NCBI RefSeq assembly: GCF_014851565.1
Contig: NZ_JACVAA010000006.1
Span: 124,001 to 188,000 of the forward strand
Direction of reading: 5' to 3'
Length of the DNA: 64,000 nt
Source: Pseudomonas sp. PDM15
Lineage (GTDB): Bacteria; Pseudomonadota; Gammaproteobacteria; Pseudomonadales; Pseudomonadaceae
Shown here: piece by piece, positions 37,642 through 47,685 of the stretch
Layout: the number at the start of each line of letters is the position of its first letter
Numbering within the stretch: position 1 is the stretch's first letter
Notes under the pieces: model-generated
Databases searched by the model: none
What the model was told of the DNA's origin: nothing
The model's input: the letters and a program-made list of their open reading frames with translations, nothing else
Position numbers and translations under genes: made by a program

Positions 37642-37660
37642 CATGGCCTGGCGATCACCA

Positions 37661-38299
37661 TCAGTCGGCCACATCCAGCAGTTCCACCTCGAACACCAGA
37701 GGCGCGTTCGGCGGAATCAAATCGCCTGCGCCTTCTTCGCCATAGGCCTGCGCGGCGGGAATCACCACGCGCCAGCGCGCGCCGATCGGCATCTGCCGCA
37801 GTGCCGTTTGCCAGCCGGGAATCAGCGCGTTGAGACGGAACCATTGCGCGCCTTCGCTCTGGTCGAACAGGCTTCCATCGGCCAGCTCGCCGCGATAACT
37901 CACCTTCACCCGACTGCTCGCCGATGGCTTGCGTCCGCTGCCCGCGCGTAGCTCTCGCACCAGTACGCCGCCCTCCAGTTCGCGCACGCCGTACTGGGAT
38001 TTTTCTTTGGCGAAGAAGCGCCCCTCGGCCATTCGCGTCTGCTCTTCGCGGCTCTGCGCCATGTGTTGTTCGTGGGCTTCGAGCAGGGCGTCGATGCGCT
38101 CCGGCGGCAGCCGCAGAGCCTCGCCACGATAGGCCTGGCGCAGGCCCTGGAGCAGGGCATCCAGCGGCAGGTTCGGCACTTCGCCGTGCAGTCTTTCGCC
38201 CAGGCGCGCCCCCAGGCTGTAGGCCAGATCCTCGTCCTGATTCGCGGCCGGCGACAGGGCGGGAAGCAGGCACAACAGCAACAACGAATGACGCAACAT
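37661..38299 (-). CDS. FKBP-type peptidyl-prolyl cis-trans isomerase, periplasmic
   Basis: This 212-residue protein has a signal peptide (MLRHSLLLLCLLPALSPAAN), an N-terminal helical dimerisation domain like Mip/FkpA (residues about 20-95) and a C-terminal FKBP domain (VKVSYRGELADGSLFDQS, GWQTALRQMPIGARW, AYGEEGAGDLIPPNAPLVFEVEL). It should catalyse proline isomerisation as a periplasmic chaperone. It is divergent from algP. Confidence 0.93.
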   Translation of the reverse strand: MLRHSLLLLCLLPALSPAANQDEDLAYSLGARLGERLHGEVPNLPLDALLQGLRQAYRGEALRLPPERIDALLEAHEQHMAQSREEQTRMAEGRFFAKEKSQYGVRELEGGVLVRELRAGSGRKPSASSRVKVSYRGELADGSLFDQSEGAQWFRLNALIPGWQTALRQMPIGARWRVVIPAAQAYGEEGAGDLIPPNAPLVFEVELLDVAD

Positions 38300-38415
38300 G
38301 GTGGAAGTCTCCGCAGAATTTGTCGGCGATTATGCCTGTTGCCGAAGCGGGTGCTAGCGACCGGCGAGTCAGCCGTCTAGTATGGGGAGCACCAACGTCC
38401 GTTAGGAGGCACGCC

Positions 38416-39576
38416 ATGCCGACCAACAATAAGAAGTCCGTCAGCACCCCTTTGCATCTGCTTCAGCAACTCTCCCATAGCCTGCTCGAACATTTGGAAA
38501 AGGCCTGCGCGCAAGCTCTGGTCGACGCCGAAGAACTGCTCACCAAACTGGAAAAGCAGCGCGGCAAGGCGCAAGAAAAACTCCACGAGACTCGCACCAA
38601 ACTGCAGGACGCTGCCAAGGCCGGAAAGGCCAAGGCGCAGGACAAGGCCAAGGCCGCCGTGGCCGAGCTGGAAGACCTGCTCGCCAGCCTCAAGACCCGC
38701 CAGGCCGAGACCCGCGCCTACATCGTGCAGCTCAAGCGTGATGCCCAGGAGAGCCTGAAGCTCGCCCAGGGCGTAGGCAAGGTACGTGAGGCGGCGAACA
38801 AGGCACTCAGCAGCCGCGCCGTCGCCAAGTCTGTCGTGAAGCCGGCAGCCAAACCGGCGGCGAAGAAGGCCGCCGCCAAACCCGTTGCCAAGGCTGCGGC
38901 CAAACCTGCCGCCAAGGCCGCTGCGAAGCCAGCCGCTAAGCCTGCAGCAAAAGCCGCAGCGAAACCGGCCAGCAAAGCCGCCGCCAAACCTGCCGCCAAG
39001 ACTGCGGCGAAACCGGCTGCCAAACCGGCCGCGAAGAAGGCCGCCAGTGCCGCAAAACCCGCCGCCAAGCCAGTCGCCAAATCAGCCGCTAAGCCCGCTG
39101 CTAAACCTGCTGCGAAGAGCGCTGCCAAACCAGCGGCCAAGCCGGCCGCGAAAGCCGCAGCAAAACCTGCTGCTAAACCGGCCGCCAAGGCCCCGGCCAA
39201 ACCGGCTGCTGCCAAGGCTCCGGCCAAGGCGGCTGCCGCCAAGCCGGCCGCGAAGCCAGCAGCCAAACCAGCTGCCAAAGCTACAGCGAAACCCGCGGCC
39301 AAGCCCGCAGCGGCAAAACCTGCAGCAGCCAAGCCAGCGGTAAAAGCTGCGGCCAAGCCTGCCGCCAAACCGGCTGCAAAACCTGCGGCGAAACCCGCCG
39401 TGAAGAAGCCGGTCGCGGCCAAGCCTGCGGTTGCCAAGCCTTCCGCCAAGCCAGTAGCCAAACCCGCGGCCAAGCCCGCAGCAGCGAAACCGGCCGCACC
39501 GGCCAGCGCCGCCACGCCGACTCCTGCGCCTGTCGCTCCGGTCGCCGGCAACGGCACCACCCCGCCCGGCGTCTAA
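38416..39576 (+). CDS. algP: AlgP (AlgR3), histone H1-like protein
   Basis: AlgP is a nucleoid-associated regulator of algD in P. aeruginosa. The 386-residue protein has an N-terminal helical domain (residues 1-135; HLLQQLSHSLLEHLEKACAQ, then Lys/Ala/Gln-rich coiled coil) and a long C-terminal tail of KPAA/KAAA-type units like eukaryotic histone H1. The ATG at 38416 has an excellent TTAGGAGG site. Its TAA overlaps the stop of the convergent gene by three bases. Confidence 0.95.
   Translation: MPTNNKKSVSTPLHLLQQLSHSLLEHLEKACAQALVDAEELLTKLEKQRGKAQEKLHETRTKLQDAAKAGKAKAQDKAKAAVAELEDLLASLKTRQAETRAYIVQLKRDAQESLKLAQGVGKVREAANKALSSRAVAKSVVKPAAKPAAKKAAAKPVAKAAAKPAAKAAAKPAAKPAAKAAAKPASKAAAKPAAKTAAKPAAKPAAKKAASAAKPAAKPVAKSAAKPAAKPAAKSAAKPAAKPAAKAAAKPAAKPAAKAPAKPAAAKAPAKAAAAKPAAKPAAKPAAKATAKPAAKPAAAKPAAAKPAVKAAAKPAAKPAAKPAAKPAVKKPVAAKPAVAKPSAKPVAKPAAKPAAAKPAAPASAATPTPAPVAPVAGNGTTPPGV
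38842..39498 (+). repeat. tandem KPAA-coding repeat region of algP
   Basis: Units of about 12 bases (AAPuCCNGCNGCC-like, coding KPAA) are repeated for some 650 bases, with mostly synonymous drift between units. Such arrays are prone to length change by slippage or recombination. Confidence 0.85.
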
Positions 39577-40016
39577 GCCGGATCGGCCGCGGCGCGCAGC
39601 AGCTCGCGCGCGTCGTGGTCATCTACCAGCTGCTCCAACCAGGCCACGGCTTCGTCCGTGGCCTGCCATTTCTGCGCTACCCCTTCCAGTCGCCTGAGCA
39701 GTTCCTGCTCGGCCTCCAGCTCCAGTGCCTTCACCTGTGCGCGCAGCCGCGCCTGGGCCGGGTCGTTCACGCTAGCGGTCTTCCAGCCACGCCGCAGTTC
39801 GCGCAAGGGCTGCACCACCTGGCGCTGCCACGGCTCGGCGATGCCGCGTAGCTGTTCAAGGCGCTGCGTGTCGCAGGCAACTCGCCGCTGCTCCAACCAC
39901 AGCGCGCAGAGCAGCAGGCAGACATCGGCACCTTCGCCCTGCAGGCGCAGGCAGGTCTGTTCCACGCCGGGACGCGCGTAGCAATAACTGGCAAAACTCC
40001 ACAGGTCAGACGGCAT
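39573..40016 (-). CDS. TIGR02444 family protein
   Basis: The 147-residue helical protein matches TIGR02444/DUF2390: it begins LWSFASYCYARPGVEQTCLRLQ, has an ADVCLLLCALWLEQR core and a Trp/Leu/Arg-rich helical remainder. Function unknown. It is convergent with algP (overlapping stop codons) and divergent from the ABC-F gene with a 50-base gap. Confidence 0.88.
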   Translation of the reverse strand: MPSDLWSFASYCYARPGVEQTCLRLQGEGADVCLLLCALWLEQRRVACDTQRLEQLRGIAEPWQRQVVQPLRELRRGWKTASVNDPAQARLRAQVKALELEAEQELLRRLEGVAQKWQATDEAVAWLEQLVDDHDARELLRAAADPA

Positions 40017-40066
40017 GCGGCTCTCCGGGCTATGGTGGGGCGAAGCTGGTAGACTCCGCCGCCATC

Positions 40067-41976
<1,910 letters not shown>

Positions 41977-41977
<1 letters not shown>

Positions 41978-42516
41978 TGGAAGAGCTGGATCTGCTCGCT
42001 GCCTGGCGCGAGCCGCTGGTGGTCGCCGCGCAGATACTGCTGATCCTGGTGCTGGCCTGGCTGGCCCAGCGCATCGTCACTCGCGGCATCACCGGGCTGG
42101 GCTCGCGCTACAGCCTGCTGCCGCCGGAGATCCTGCTGCCGCTGCGCGGCCTGTTGCGCTGGCTGATCGTCGGCAGCGCGGCGATGCTGGTGCTGGAGCG
42201 CCTGGGCGTATCCGCCGAAGTGCTGTGGGCCGCCCTGACCGGCTTCGCCGCCGTCGCCGCGGTGGCCTTCTTTGCCATCTGGAGCGTGCTCTCCAACATG
42301 TTCTGTGCCCTGCTGATCTTCAGCATGGGGCCGTTCCGCATCGGCGACACGGTCGAGCTGCTCGACAGCGGCGACAAGCCCGGCATCAAGGGCCGGGTCA
42401 TCGGCGTCAACCTGTTCTACACCACCCTGGAAGACCACGGCGCGGACGCCAGCGGCGGCCTGCTGCAAGTGCCCAACAGCCTGTTCTTCCAGAAGACCGT
42501 GCGCCGCTGGCGCTAA
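41977..42516 (+). CDS. small mechanosensitive ion channel family protein (MscS)
   Basis: This 179-residue MscS-like protein has three membrane spans; the pore-helix-like segment is ALTGFAAVAAVAFFAIWSVLSNM, followed by the beta domain (FRIGDTVEL, KGRVIGVNLFYTTLED). It lacks the full C-terminal cage of MscS (286 residues). Its ATG overlaps the ABC-F stop by one base (TGATG). It may be a minimal tension-gated channel. Confidence 0.88.
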
Positions 42517-42549
42517 CTCTTTTTCTCACTCTCACGGAGCATCCCGCAG

Positions 42550-43308
42550 ATGGAATGGCTGACCAGCCCGGAAATCTGGGTCGCATTTCTGACCCTGACC
42601 GCCTTGGAAATCGTCCTCGGTATCGACAACATCATCTTCATCTCGATCCTGGTCAGCCGCCTGCCGGCAGCCCAGCAGCCGGAGGCGCGCTTCTTCGGCC
42701 TGGCCCTGGCGATGGGCACGCGCATCCTGCTGCTGCTGTCGATCACCTGGGTCATGCAGCTCACCAACGACCTGTTCCAGCTGTTCGGCCAGGGCATTTC
42801 CGGGCGTGATCTGATTCTGTTCTTCGGCGGCCTGTTCCTGCTGTTCAAGAGCACCATGGAAATCTTCCACAGCCTGGAGGGTGCCGAAGAGGCGCAGCAG
42901 AACGGCGGCAAGGCCCGCGGCTTCATGGGCATCATCATCCAGATCGCCATCATCGACATCGTCTTCAGTCTGGACTCGGTGATCACCGCCGTCGGCCTGG
43001 TGCAGCACGTGCCGGTGATGGTCGCGGCCATCGTCATCTCGGTCCTGGTGATGATGCTGTCCGCCAGCACCATCAGCGCCTTCATCGACAAGCATCCGTC
43101 GCTGAAGATTCTCGCCCTGTCGTTCCTCATCGTGGTCGGCACCGTGCTGATCGCCGAGGCCTTCGAGGTCCATGTGCCGAAGGGCTACGTCTACTTCGCC
43201 ATGGCCTTCTCCCTGGCGGTGGAGGCGATCAACATTCGCATCCGTGGCGCCATGGCGCGGCGCAGGGACAGCGAACCGGTACAGTTGCGCAAGGGTTCGC
43301 CGGACTGA
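42550..43308 (+). CDS. TerC family integral membrane protein
   Basis: The 252-residue protein has seven to eight membrane spans with the TerC pattern LEIVLGIDNIIFISIL near the start and the paired acidic motif DIVFSLDSVITAVG in the middle. TerC-family proteins are thought to export metal ions such as Mn2+, often during protein secretion. No Mn riboswitch (yybP-ykoY) was seen in the 33-base gap before it. Confidence 0.92.
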   Translation: MEWLTSPEIWVAFLTLTALEIVLGIDNIIFISILVSRLPAAQQPEARFFGLALAMGTRILLLLSITWVMQLTNDLFQLFGQGISGRDLILFFGGLFLLFKSTMEIFHSLEGAEEAQQNGGKARGFMGIIIQIAIIDIVFSLDSVITAVGLVQHVPVMVAAIVISVLVMMLSASTISAFIDKHPSLKILALSFLIVVGTVLIAEAFEVHVPKGYVYFAMAFSLAVEAINIRIRGAMARRRDSEPVQLRKGSPD

Positions 43309-43382
43309 CTGATACTGGGCAGCATTGAAGCGGAGGGGTAGGCTGAAAGGCCTGCCCCTTTTGCTTTTCCGAGGTATCCGCC

Positions 43383-44015
43383 ATGGCACTCGAAACCTGG
43401 CTCGCTTTCTTCGTCGCCTGCTGGGTGATCAGCCTGTCGCCGGGTGCCGGCGCCATCGCCTCGATGTCCAGCGGCCTGCAATACGGCTTCTGGCGCGGCT
43501 ACTGGAACGCCCTCGGCCTGCAGATCGGCCTGGCCCTGCAGATCGCCATCGTCGCCGCCGGCGTCGGTGCGATTCTTTCGGCCTCGGCGCTGGCCTTCAG
43601 TCTGATCAAGTGGTTCGGCGTGGCCTACCTGGTGTGGCTGGCCATCGCCCAGTGGCGCGCGCTGCCCAGCGACCTGGCCACCGGCGCCGCCGAGCGTCCC
43701 ATCGGCCGGCCGCTGACCCTGGTGCTGCGCGGCTTCTTGGTCAATGCCAGCAACCCCAAGGCCGTGGTTTTCATGCTCGCCGTGCTGCCGCAGTTCATCC
43801 ATCCGCAGGAGCCGCTAGTGCCGCAGTACCTGATCATGGGTGCGACCATGATCGTGGTCGACCTGATCGTCATGGCCGGCTACACCGGCCTTGCCTCCCG
43901 TGTGCTGCGCGCCCTGCGCACGCCGCGCCAGCAGCGCCTGCTGAACCGCACCTTCGCCGGCCTGTTCGTCGGCGCTGCGGCGTTGCTGGCCACGGTGCGC
44001 CGCGCACCGGTGTAA
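43383..44015 (+). CDS. LysE/RhtB family amino acid exporter
   Basis: The 210-residue protein has six membrane spans and the family start SLSPGAGAIASMSSGLQYGFWRG, plus GFLVNASNPKAVVFMLAVLPQF. LysE/RhtB proteins export amino acids. The substrate is unknown. It is followed by a perfect 10-base-pair palindrome before the cytochrome-FTR1 gene. Confidence 0.92.
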   Translation: MALETWLAFFVACWVISLSPGAGAIASMSSGLQYGFWRGYWNALGLQIGLALQIAIVAAGVGAILSASALAFSLIKWFGVAYLVWLAIAQWRALPSDLATGAAERPIGRPLTLVLRGFLVNASNPKAVVFMLAVLPQFIHPQEPLVPQYLIMGATMIVVDLIVMAGYTGLASRVLRALRTPRQQRLLNRTFAGLFVGAAALLATVRRAPV

Positions 44016-44018
44016 GCG

Positions 44019-44046
44019 ACTCGAACAGACTGTTCGAGTTGTTGTT
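44019..44046 (+). terminator. likely terminator or operator palindrome
   Basis: ACTCGAACAG and CTGTTCGAGT flank a single A, then TGTTGTT. The stem with T-rich tail could terminate lysE transcription. Alternatively the dyad is a protein-binding site for the next gene. Confidence 0.5.
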
Positions 44047-44124
44047 ACAGGATGTGTCGGTTTCTGCTTGAGTGAAATCGTTAGCCAGGCAACAATTCGC
44101 ATTCCGCTCTTCCGGGATGCCCCG

Positions 44125-45741
44125 ATGTCTGTCCTTCGCCTCCTGCGTTTCTGCCTGCTGCCCCTGCTCATGCTGGGCAGCCTGGCCGCCCTGGCCCAGC
44201 CCGCCGTGCCGGCCATTACTCCCGATCCGAGCCGCGGCGCGCCGCTCTACGCGCAACATTGCGCCGTCTGCCACGGCGACGCCGGTGCCGGTGACGGCCC
44301 CGCCGCCCTGGGCCTGGAACCGCCGCCCGGCGATCTGCGCGACAGTGCGCGGCTGGACCGCCTGAGCCTGCAAGACCTGTTCGCCGTCATCGGCCAGGGC
44401 AGGGACGGCAGCGACATGCCGGCCTTCGCCGACCAGCTGGATGAGCGCCAGCGCTGGGACCTGGCCAGCTATATCGCCGGTTTCTCCGCCGCGCCGGTTG
44501 CGGCCGCGAGCAAGCCGTTCGCCTTGGCCGACCTGGCCGGCAAGACTCCGGCCGAAGTCGCCGCGAGTGGTGGCGATGTCGCCGCCTTCCGCGCCCAGCG
44601 CGCGCACCCGCCGCTGCAGCAGCGCGGCCCGGGCGAGCTGATCGAGCACACCCGCAGCACGCTGCAACAGAGCCTGCAGGCCTATCGCACCGGCGAGCAC
44701 GAGCAGGCCTTCGATCTTTCCGTCGGCGCCTATCTGGAAGGCTTCGAGCTGGTCGAGAGCGCCCTCGACAACCTTGACCCGCAGCAGCGCAAGACCACCG
44801 AGAAGGCGCTGATGGCCTACCGGCAAGGGCTGCAGGATGGAGCCACGGTCGCGCAGGCGGAGCAGGCCCTGGCCGTCGCCACGGCCGAGCTGGACAAGTC
44901 CGCCGCGCTGCTCGCCGACGGCGCGATGGGCGACTCGCTGAGTTTCTTCTCCAGCCTGCTGATCCTCCTGCGCGAAGGCCTGGAGGCGATCCTGGTGCTG
45001 GCGGCGATCCTCGCCTTCCTGCGCAACACCGGTCAGCAACAGGCTGCACGCAGCGTGCACGTCGGCTGGGGCCTGGCGCTGCTGGCCGGCTTCGCCACCT
45101 GGGCGGTGGCGGCCTACCTGATCGATATCAGCGGCGCCCAGCGCGAACTGCTGGAAGGCGCCACCGCGCTGTTCGCCAGCGTGGTGCTGCTGTGGGTCGG
45201 CGTGTGGATGCACGACCGCCGGCATGCGGCGGCCTGGCAGGACTACATCAAGAGCAGCCTGGTCGGCGGTGGTGGGCGATTTGGCTTCGCCGTGCTGGCG
45301 TTCTTCTCGGTCTATCGCGAGCTGTTCGAGGTCATCCTGTTCTACGAAACCCTCTGGCTACAGGCCGGCCCGGCCGGCCACGGCATGGTGCTGGCCGGCG
45401 CCGCCTGCGCCCTGGTGCTGCTTATAGGCCTGGCCTGGGTGATCCTGCACGGCTCGCGCAAGCTGCCGCTGGCCGCCTTCTTCAGCGCCAACGCGGTGCT
45501 GCTGTGCGTACTCTCGGTGGTATTCGCCGGCCACGGCGTGGCGGCCCTGCAGGAAGCCGGCGTGCTCGGCACGCGGCCGGTGGCGTTCTTCGAGTTCGAC
45601 TGGCTGGGCATCCACGCCGACGCCTGGAGCCTCTCCGCGCAGGCCCTGGCCCTGGCCGGCATCGCCACCCTCTATGGGCGCAGCTGGCTGGGCGAGCGGC
45701 GCCGCGCCGCAGCGGCTAACATGCCGGCCTCCTCCGAATAA
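44125..45741 (+). CDS. cytochrome c-FTR1 family iron permease fusion
   Basis: The 538-residue protein has a signal peptide (residues 1-24), a cytochrome c domain with CAVCH (Cys46, Cys49, His50) and distal Met in DGSDMPAF, a helical linker, and a C-terminal FTR1 permease of seven spans with the iron-coordinating REGLE (LLILLREGLEAIL) and RELFE motifs. The cytochrome probably oxidises Fe2+ for uptake. I take ATG 44125, which fits the signal peptide. Confidence 0.93.
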   Translation: MSVLRLLRFCLLPLLMLGSLAALAQPAVPAITPDPSRGAPLYAQHCAVCHGDAGAGDGPAALGLEPPPGDLRDSARLDRLSLQDLFAVIGQGRDGSDMPAFADQLDERQRWDLASYIAGFSAAPVAAASKPFALADLAGKTPAEVAASGGDVAAFRAQRAHPPLQQRGPGELIEHTRSTLQQSLQAYRTGEHEQAFDLSVGAYLEGFELVESALDNLDPQQRKTTEKALMAYRQGLQDGATVAQAEQALAVATAELDKSAALLADGAMGDSLSFFSSLLILLREGLEAILVLAAILAFLRNTGQQQAARSVHVGWGLALLAGFATWAVAAYLIDISGAQRELLEGATALFASVVLLWVGVWMHDRRHAAAWQDYIKSSLVGGGGRFGFAVLAFFSVYRELFEVILFYETLWLQAGPAGHGMVLAGAACALVLLIGLAWVILHGSRKLPLAAFFSANAVLLCVLSVVFAGHGVAALQEAGVLGTRPVAFFEFDWLGIHADAWSLSAQALALAGIATLYGRSWLGERRRAAAANMPASSE

Positions 45742-45752
45742 GAGTGCCGAAG

Positions 45753-46202
45753 ATGCGTGTGTGGATCGACGCCGATGCCTGCCCTCGCCTGGCCCGCGAC
45801 CAGTTGGTGAAGTTCGCCCTCAAACGCGGCTTCGAGGTGGTGCTGGTGGCCGGGCAGGCTGTGGCCCGGCCGAACTTCGCCTGCGTGAAGCTGGTGGTGG
45901 TGCCGAGCGGCCCGGATGCGGCTGACGATTATCTGGTCGAGCACGCCGTGCCCGGCGAGCTGGTGATCTGCAGCGATATTCCGCTGGCCGACCGCCTGGT
46001 GAAGAAGGGCGTGGCGGCGCTGGACCCGCGCGGTCGCGAGTTCGACGAGCGCAACATGGGCGACAAGCTGGCCACCCGCAACCTGTTCGCCGATCTGCGT
46101 GACCAGGGCCAGATGGGCGGCGGTCAGGCGGCCTACTCGGAGAAGGACCGCCAGGCCTTCGCCAATGCACTGGATCGGATTCTTACTCGGCTGATGCGGT
46201 AG
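45753..46202 (+). CDS. YaiI/YqxD family protein (UPF0178)
   Basis: The 149-residue protein has the UPF0178 pattern: IDADACPRLARDQ, then VPSGPDAADDYLVEHAVPGELVICSDIPLADRLVKKG and GREFDERNMGDKLATRNL. The PIN-like acidic residues suggest a nuclease fold but activity is unproven. ATG 45753 is used; a GTG 9 bases earlier is possible. The stop codon TAG lies in the first bases of a REP-type repeat. Confidence 0.92.
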   Translation: MRVWIDADACPRLARDQLVKFALKRGFEVVLVAGQAVARPNFACVKLVVVPSGPDAADDYLVEHAVPGELVICSDIPLADRLVKKGVAALDPRGREFDERNMGDKLATRNLFADLRDQGQMGGGQAAYSEKDRQAFANALDRILTRLMR

Positions 46203-46278
46203 GAGCGAGCTCTGCTCGCGAAGCCAGGCCAGCGTAAAGATTCGCGAGCAGAGGGCTAGGCGCCGCCCTCGCTCCTAC
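46199..46278. repeat. REP-type inverted repeat, family B copy 1
   Basis: GTAGGAGCGAGCTCTGCTCGCGAA on the left is mirrored by TTCGCGAGCAGAG...CGCTCCTAC on the right over 80 bases (wording split here: left core AGGAGCGAGC, right core GCTCCTAC). The same family recurs at 52366-52429. This is a typical Pseudomonas REP doublet. Its bases 2-4 form the yaiI-like gene's stop codon. Confidence 0.85.
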
Positions 46279-46282
46279 AAGA

Positions 46283-46747
46283 TCAGCCGCACAGATAAGT
46301 GCCGGTACCCACCGCCACCAGGGTGCCGTCGTCGCTGTGCAGTTCGGTGCGCACCACCGCCACCTTGTTACCCGAGCGCAGCAGCACTGCCGTTGCAGTG
46401 AAGGCCTGGCCGCGACCGGGGCGCAGGTAGTCGACGCGCAGGTCGATGGTGCCGAGCTTGGCCAGTCGTGCCATGCGCTCGGGTGCCGGCAGGTGCTGGT
46501 GGCGTTCGAAGGCGCCGATCAGCGCCATGGCGCCACCGGCCACGTCGAGCAGCGAGGAGATCACCCCGCCGTGGAGGATGCCTTGGACGAAGTTGCCGAT
46601 CAGCTCGGGCTTCATCGGCAGGCTCATCACCACCTTGTCGACGCTCAGCTGTTCCAGGCGAATGCCCAGTACCTGGTTGAAGGGGATGCGCTGGAAGAAG
46701 CTGGCGACGGCGTCGCGCAGCTCGGTGGTGAGTTCGAAGGGTTGCAT
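46283..46747 (-). CDS. PaaI-like hotdog thioesterase (YigI-like)
   Basis: The 154-residue protein has the hotdog motif FVQGILHGGVISSLLDVAGG and the C-terminal GNKVAVVRTELHSDDGTLVAVGTGTYL. The N-terminus FFQRIPFNQVLGI is typical of the YigI group of acyl-CoA thioesterases. Substrate unknown. The ATG at 46747 is used; an upstream frame lacks conservation. It follows elbB by 94 bases on the same strand. Confidence 0.88.
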   Translation of the reverse strand: MQPFELTTELRDAVASFFQRIPFNQVLGIRLEQLSVDKVVMSLPMKPELIGNFVQGILHGGVISSLLDVAGGAMALIGAFERHQHLPAPERMARLAKLGTIDLRVDYLRPGRGQAFTATAVLLRSGNKVAVVRTELHSDDGTLVAVGTGTYLCG

Positions 46748-46841
46748 GGGGCGCTCTGTCCTGCGGGTCGAGGCCCCACGCTGCCGAAGTTCGACGGCGC
46801 TGGCCAGGGGCGCGGCGGGTGTGCCGCGCACTATGGCCGTA

Positions 46842-47513
46842 TCAGCCTTGCGCCGGCTGGGCCAGCTCCAGCACGCGGTCGACCAGCTTGTTGATGCCGG
46901 CGGCGGCCTCGGCGATGGACTCGGCGAGCATGTAGGCCGGGGTGGTAACCAGCTTGCGCTCGGCGTCCTCGACTATGTCCTCCACCGTGCATTCGATGTG
47001 CTGGCCACCCATGGCGGTGAGGCCGGCGACGGCAGGATCGTCCTCGGCGCCCAGGGTACAGGTCACGCCTTCGCCGTAGATCTTCGCCGCCAGGGCCGGG
47101 GCAATGCAGATCAGCCCCACCGGCTTGCCGGCTTGGGCGAAGGCCTGGGCGGCGGCCAGTACGTCCGGCTGCACGCTGCAGCCGGCGCCTTCCACGGCGA
47201 AGTTGGAGAGGTTCTTGGCTACGCCGAAACCGCCCGGCAGGATCAGCGCATCGAACTGCTCGGCCTGCAGCTCGCGCACGTCCATCACGTCGCCACGGGC
47301 GATGCGCGCCGCTTCGGTCAGCACGTTGCGGCTCTCCGGCATTTCCTCGCCGGTGAGGTGGTTGATCACGTGCATTTGCGCGATGTTGGGGGCGAAGCAC
47401 TGCACCTGGGCGCCACGCTGATCCAGGCGCAGCAGGGTGATCACGCTTTCGTGGATTTCCGCGCCGTCATAGACGCCACAGCCGGAAAGGATGACCGCGA
47501 CTCGTTTGTGCAT
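46842..47513 (-). CDS. elbB: isoprenoid biosynthesis glyoxalase ElbB
   Basis: ElbB is a DJ-1/PfpI-superfamily protein with weak glyoxalase activity. The 223-residue protein starts KRVAVILSGCGVYDGAEIHE, has the nucleophile elbow in VGLICIAPALAAK (Cys) and the family stretch EEMPESRNVLTEAARIARG. The ATG at 47513 follows GGAGAACAGC; an ATG at 47525 would add four residues. It is divergent from the desaturase-like gene. Confidence 0.92.
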   Translation of the reverse strand: MHKRVAVILSGCGVYDGAEIHESVITLLRLDQRGAQVQCFAPNIAQMHVINHLTGEEMPESRNVLTEAARIARGDVMDVRELQAEQFDALILPGGFGVAKNLSNFAVEGAGCSVQPDVLAAAQAFAQAGKPVGLICIAPALAAKIYGEGVTCTLGAEDDPAVAGLTAMGGQHIECTVEDIVEDAERKLVTTPAYMLAESIAEAAAGINKLVDRVLELAQPAQG

Positions 47514-47685
47514 GCTGTTCTCCATTGGCCAAGCAATAAGTCGATGTCCCAGTGTCGCCGATCGCCCGACACAGCGTCGAGCGACGGCATGTCGCCAAAT
47601 GCCACCCGGGCTGGCATTCGCCGCCGCGAGTGGTCGGGCGGGCAGGAATAGGATCAGCTTAGGTCAACCTGTGCAGTGCCGAACC

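Noticed and set aside
38718..39560. Antisense frame over algP coding repeated AGLAAGFAAG
   Set aside because: It merely mirrors the KPAA repeat of algP, with no ribosome site; the sense gene matches a known protein.
42517..42549. Manganese riboswitch before the TerC gene
   Set aside because: The gap is only 33 bases and has no such structure.
44019..44039. SOS/LexA-type operator in the GAACAGACTGTTC palindrome
   Set aside because: Resembles a Gram-positive DinR box but with the wrong spacing, and pseudomonad LexA uses CTG-N10-CAG; treated as terminator or unknown dyad.
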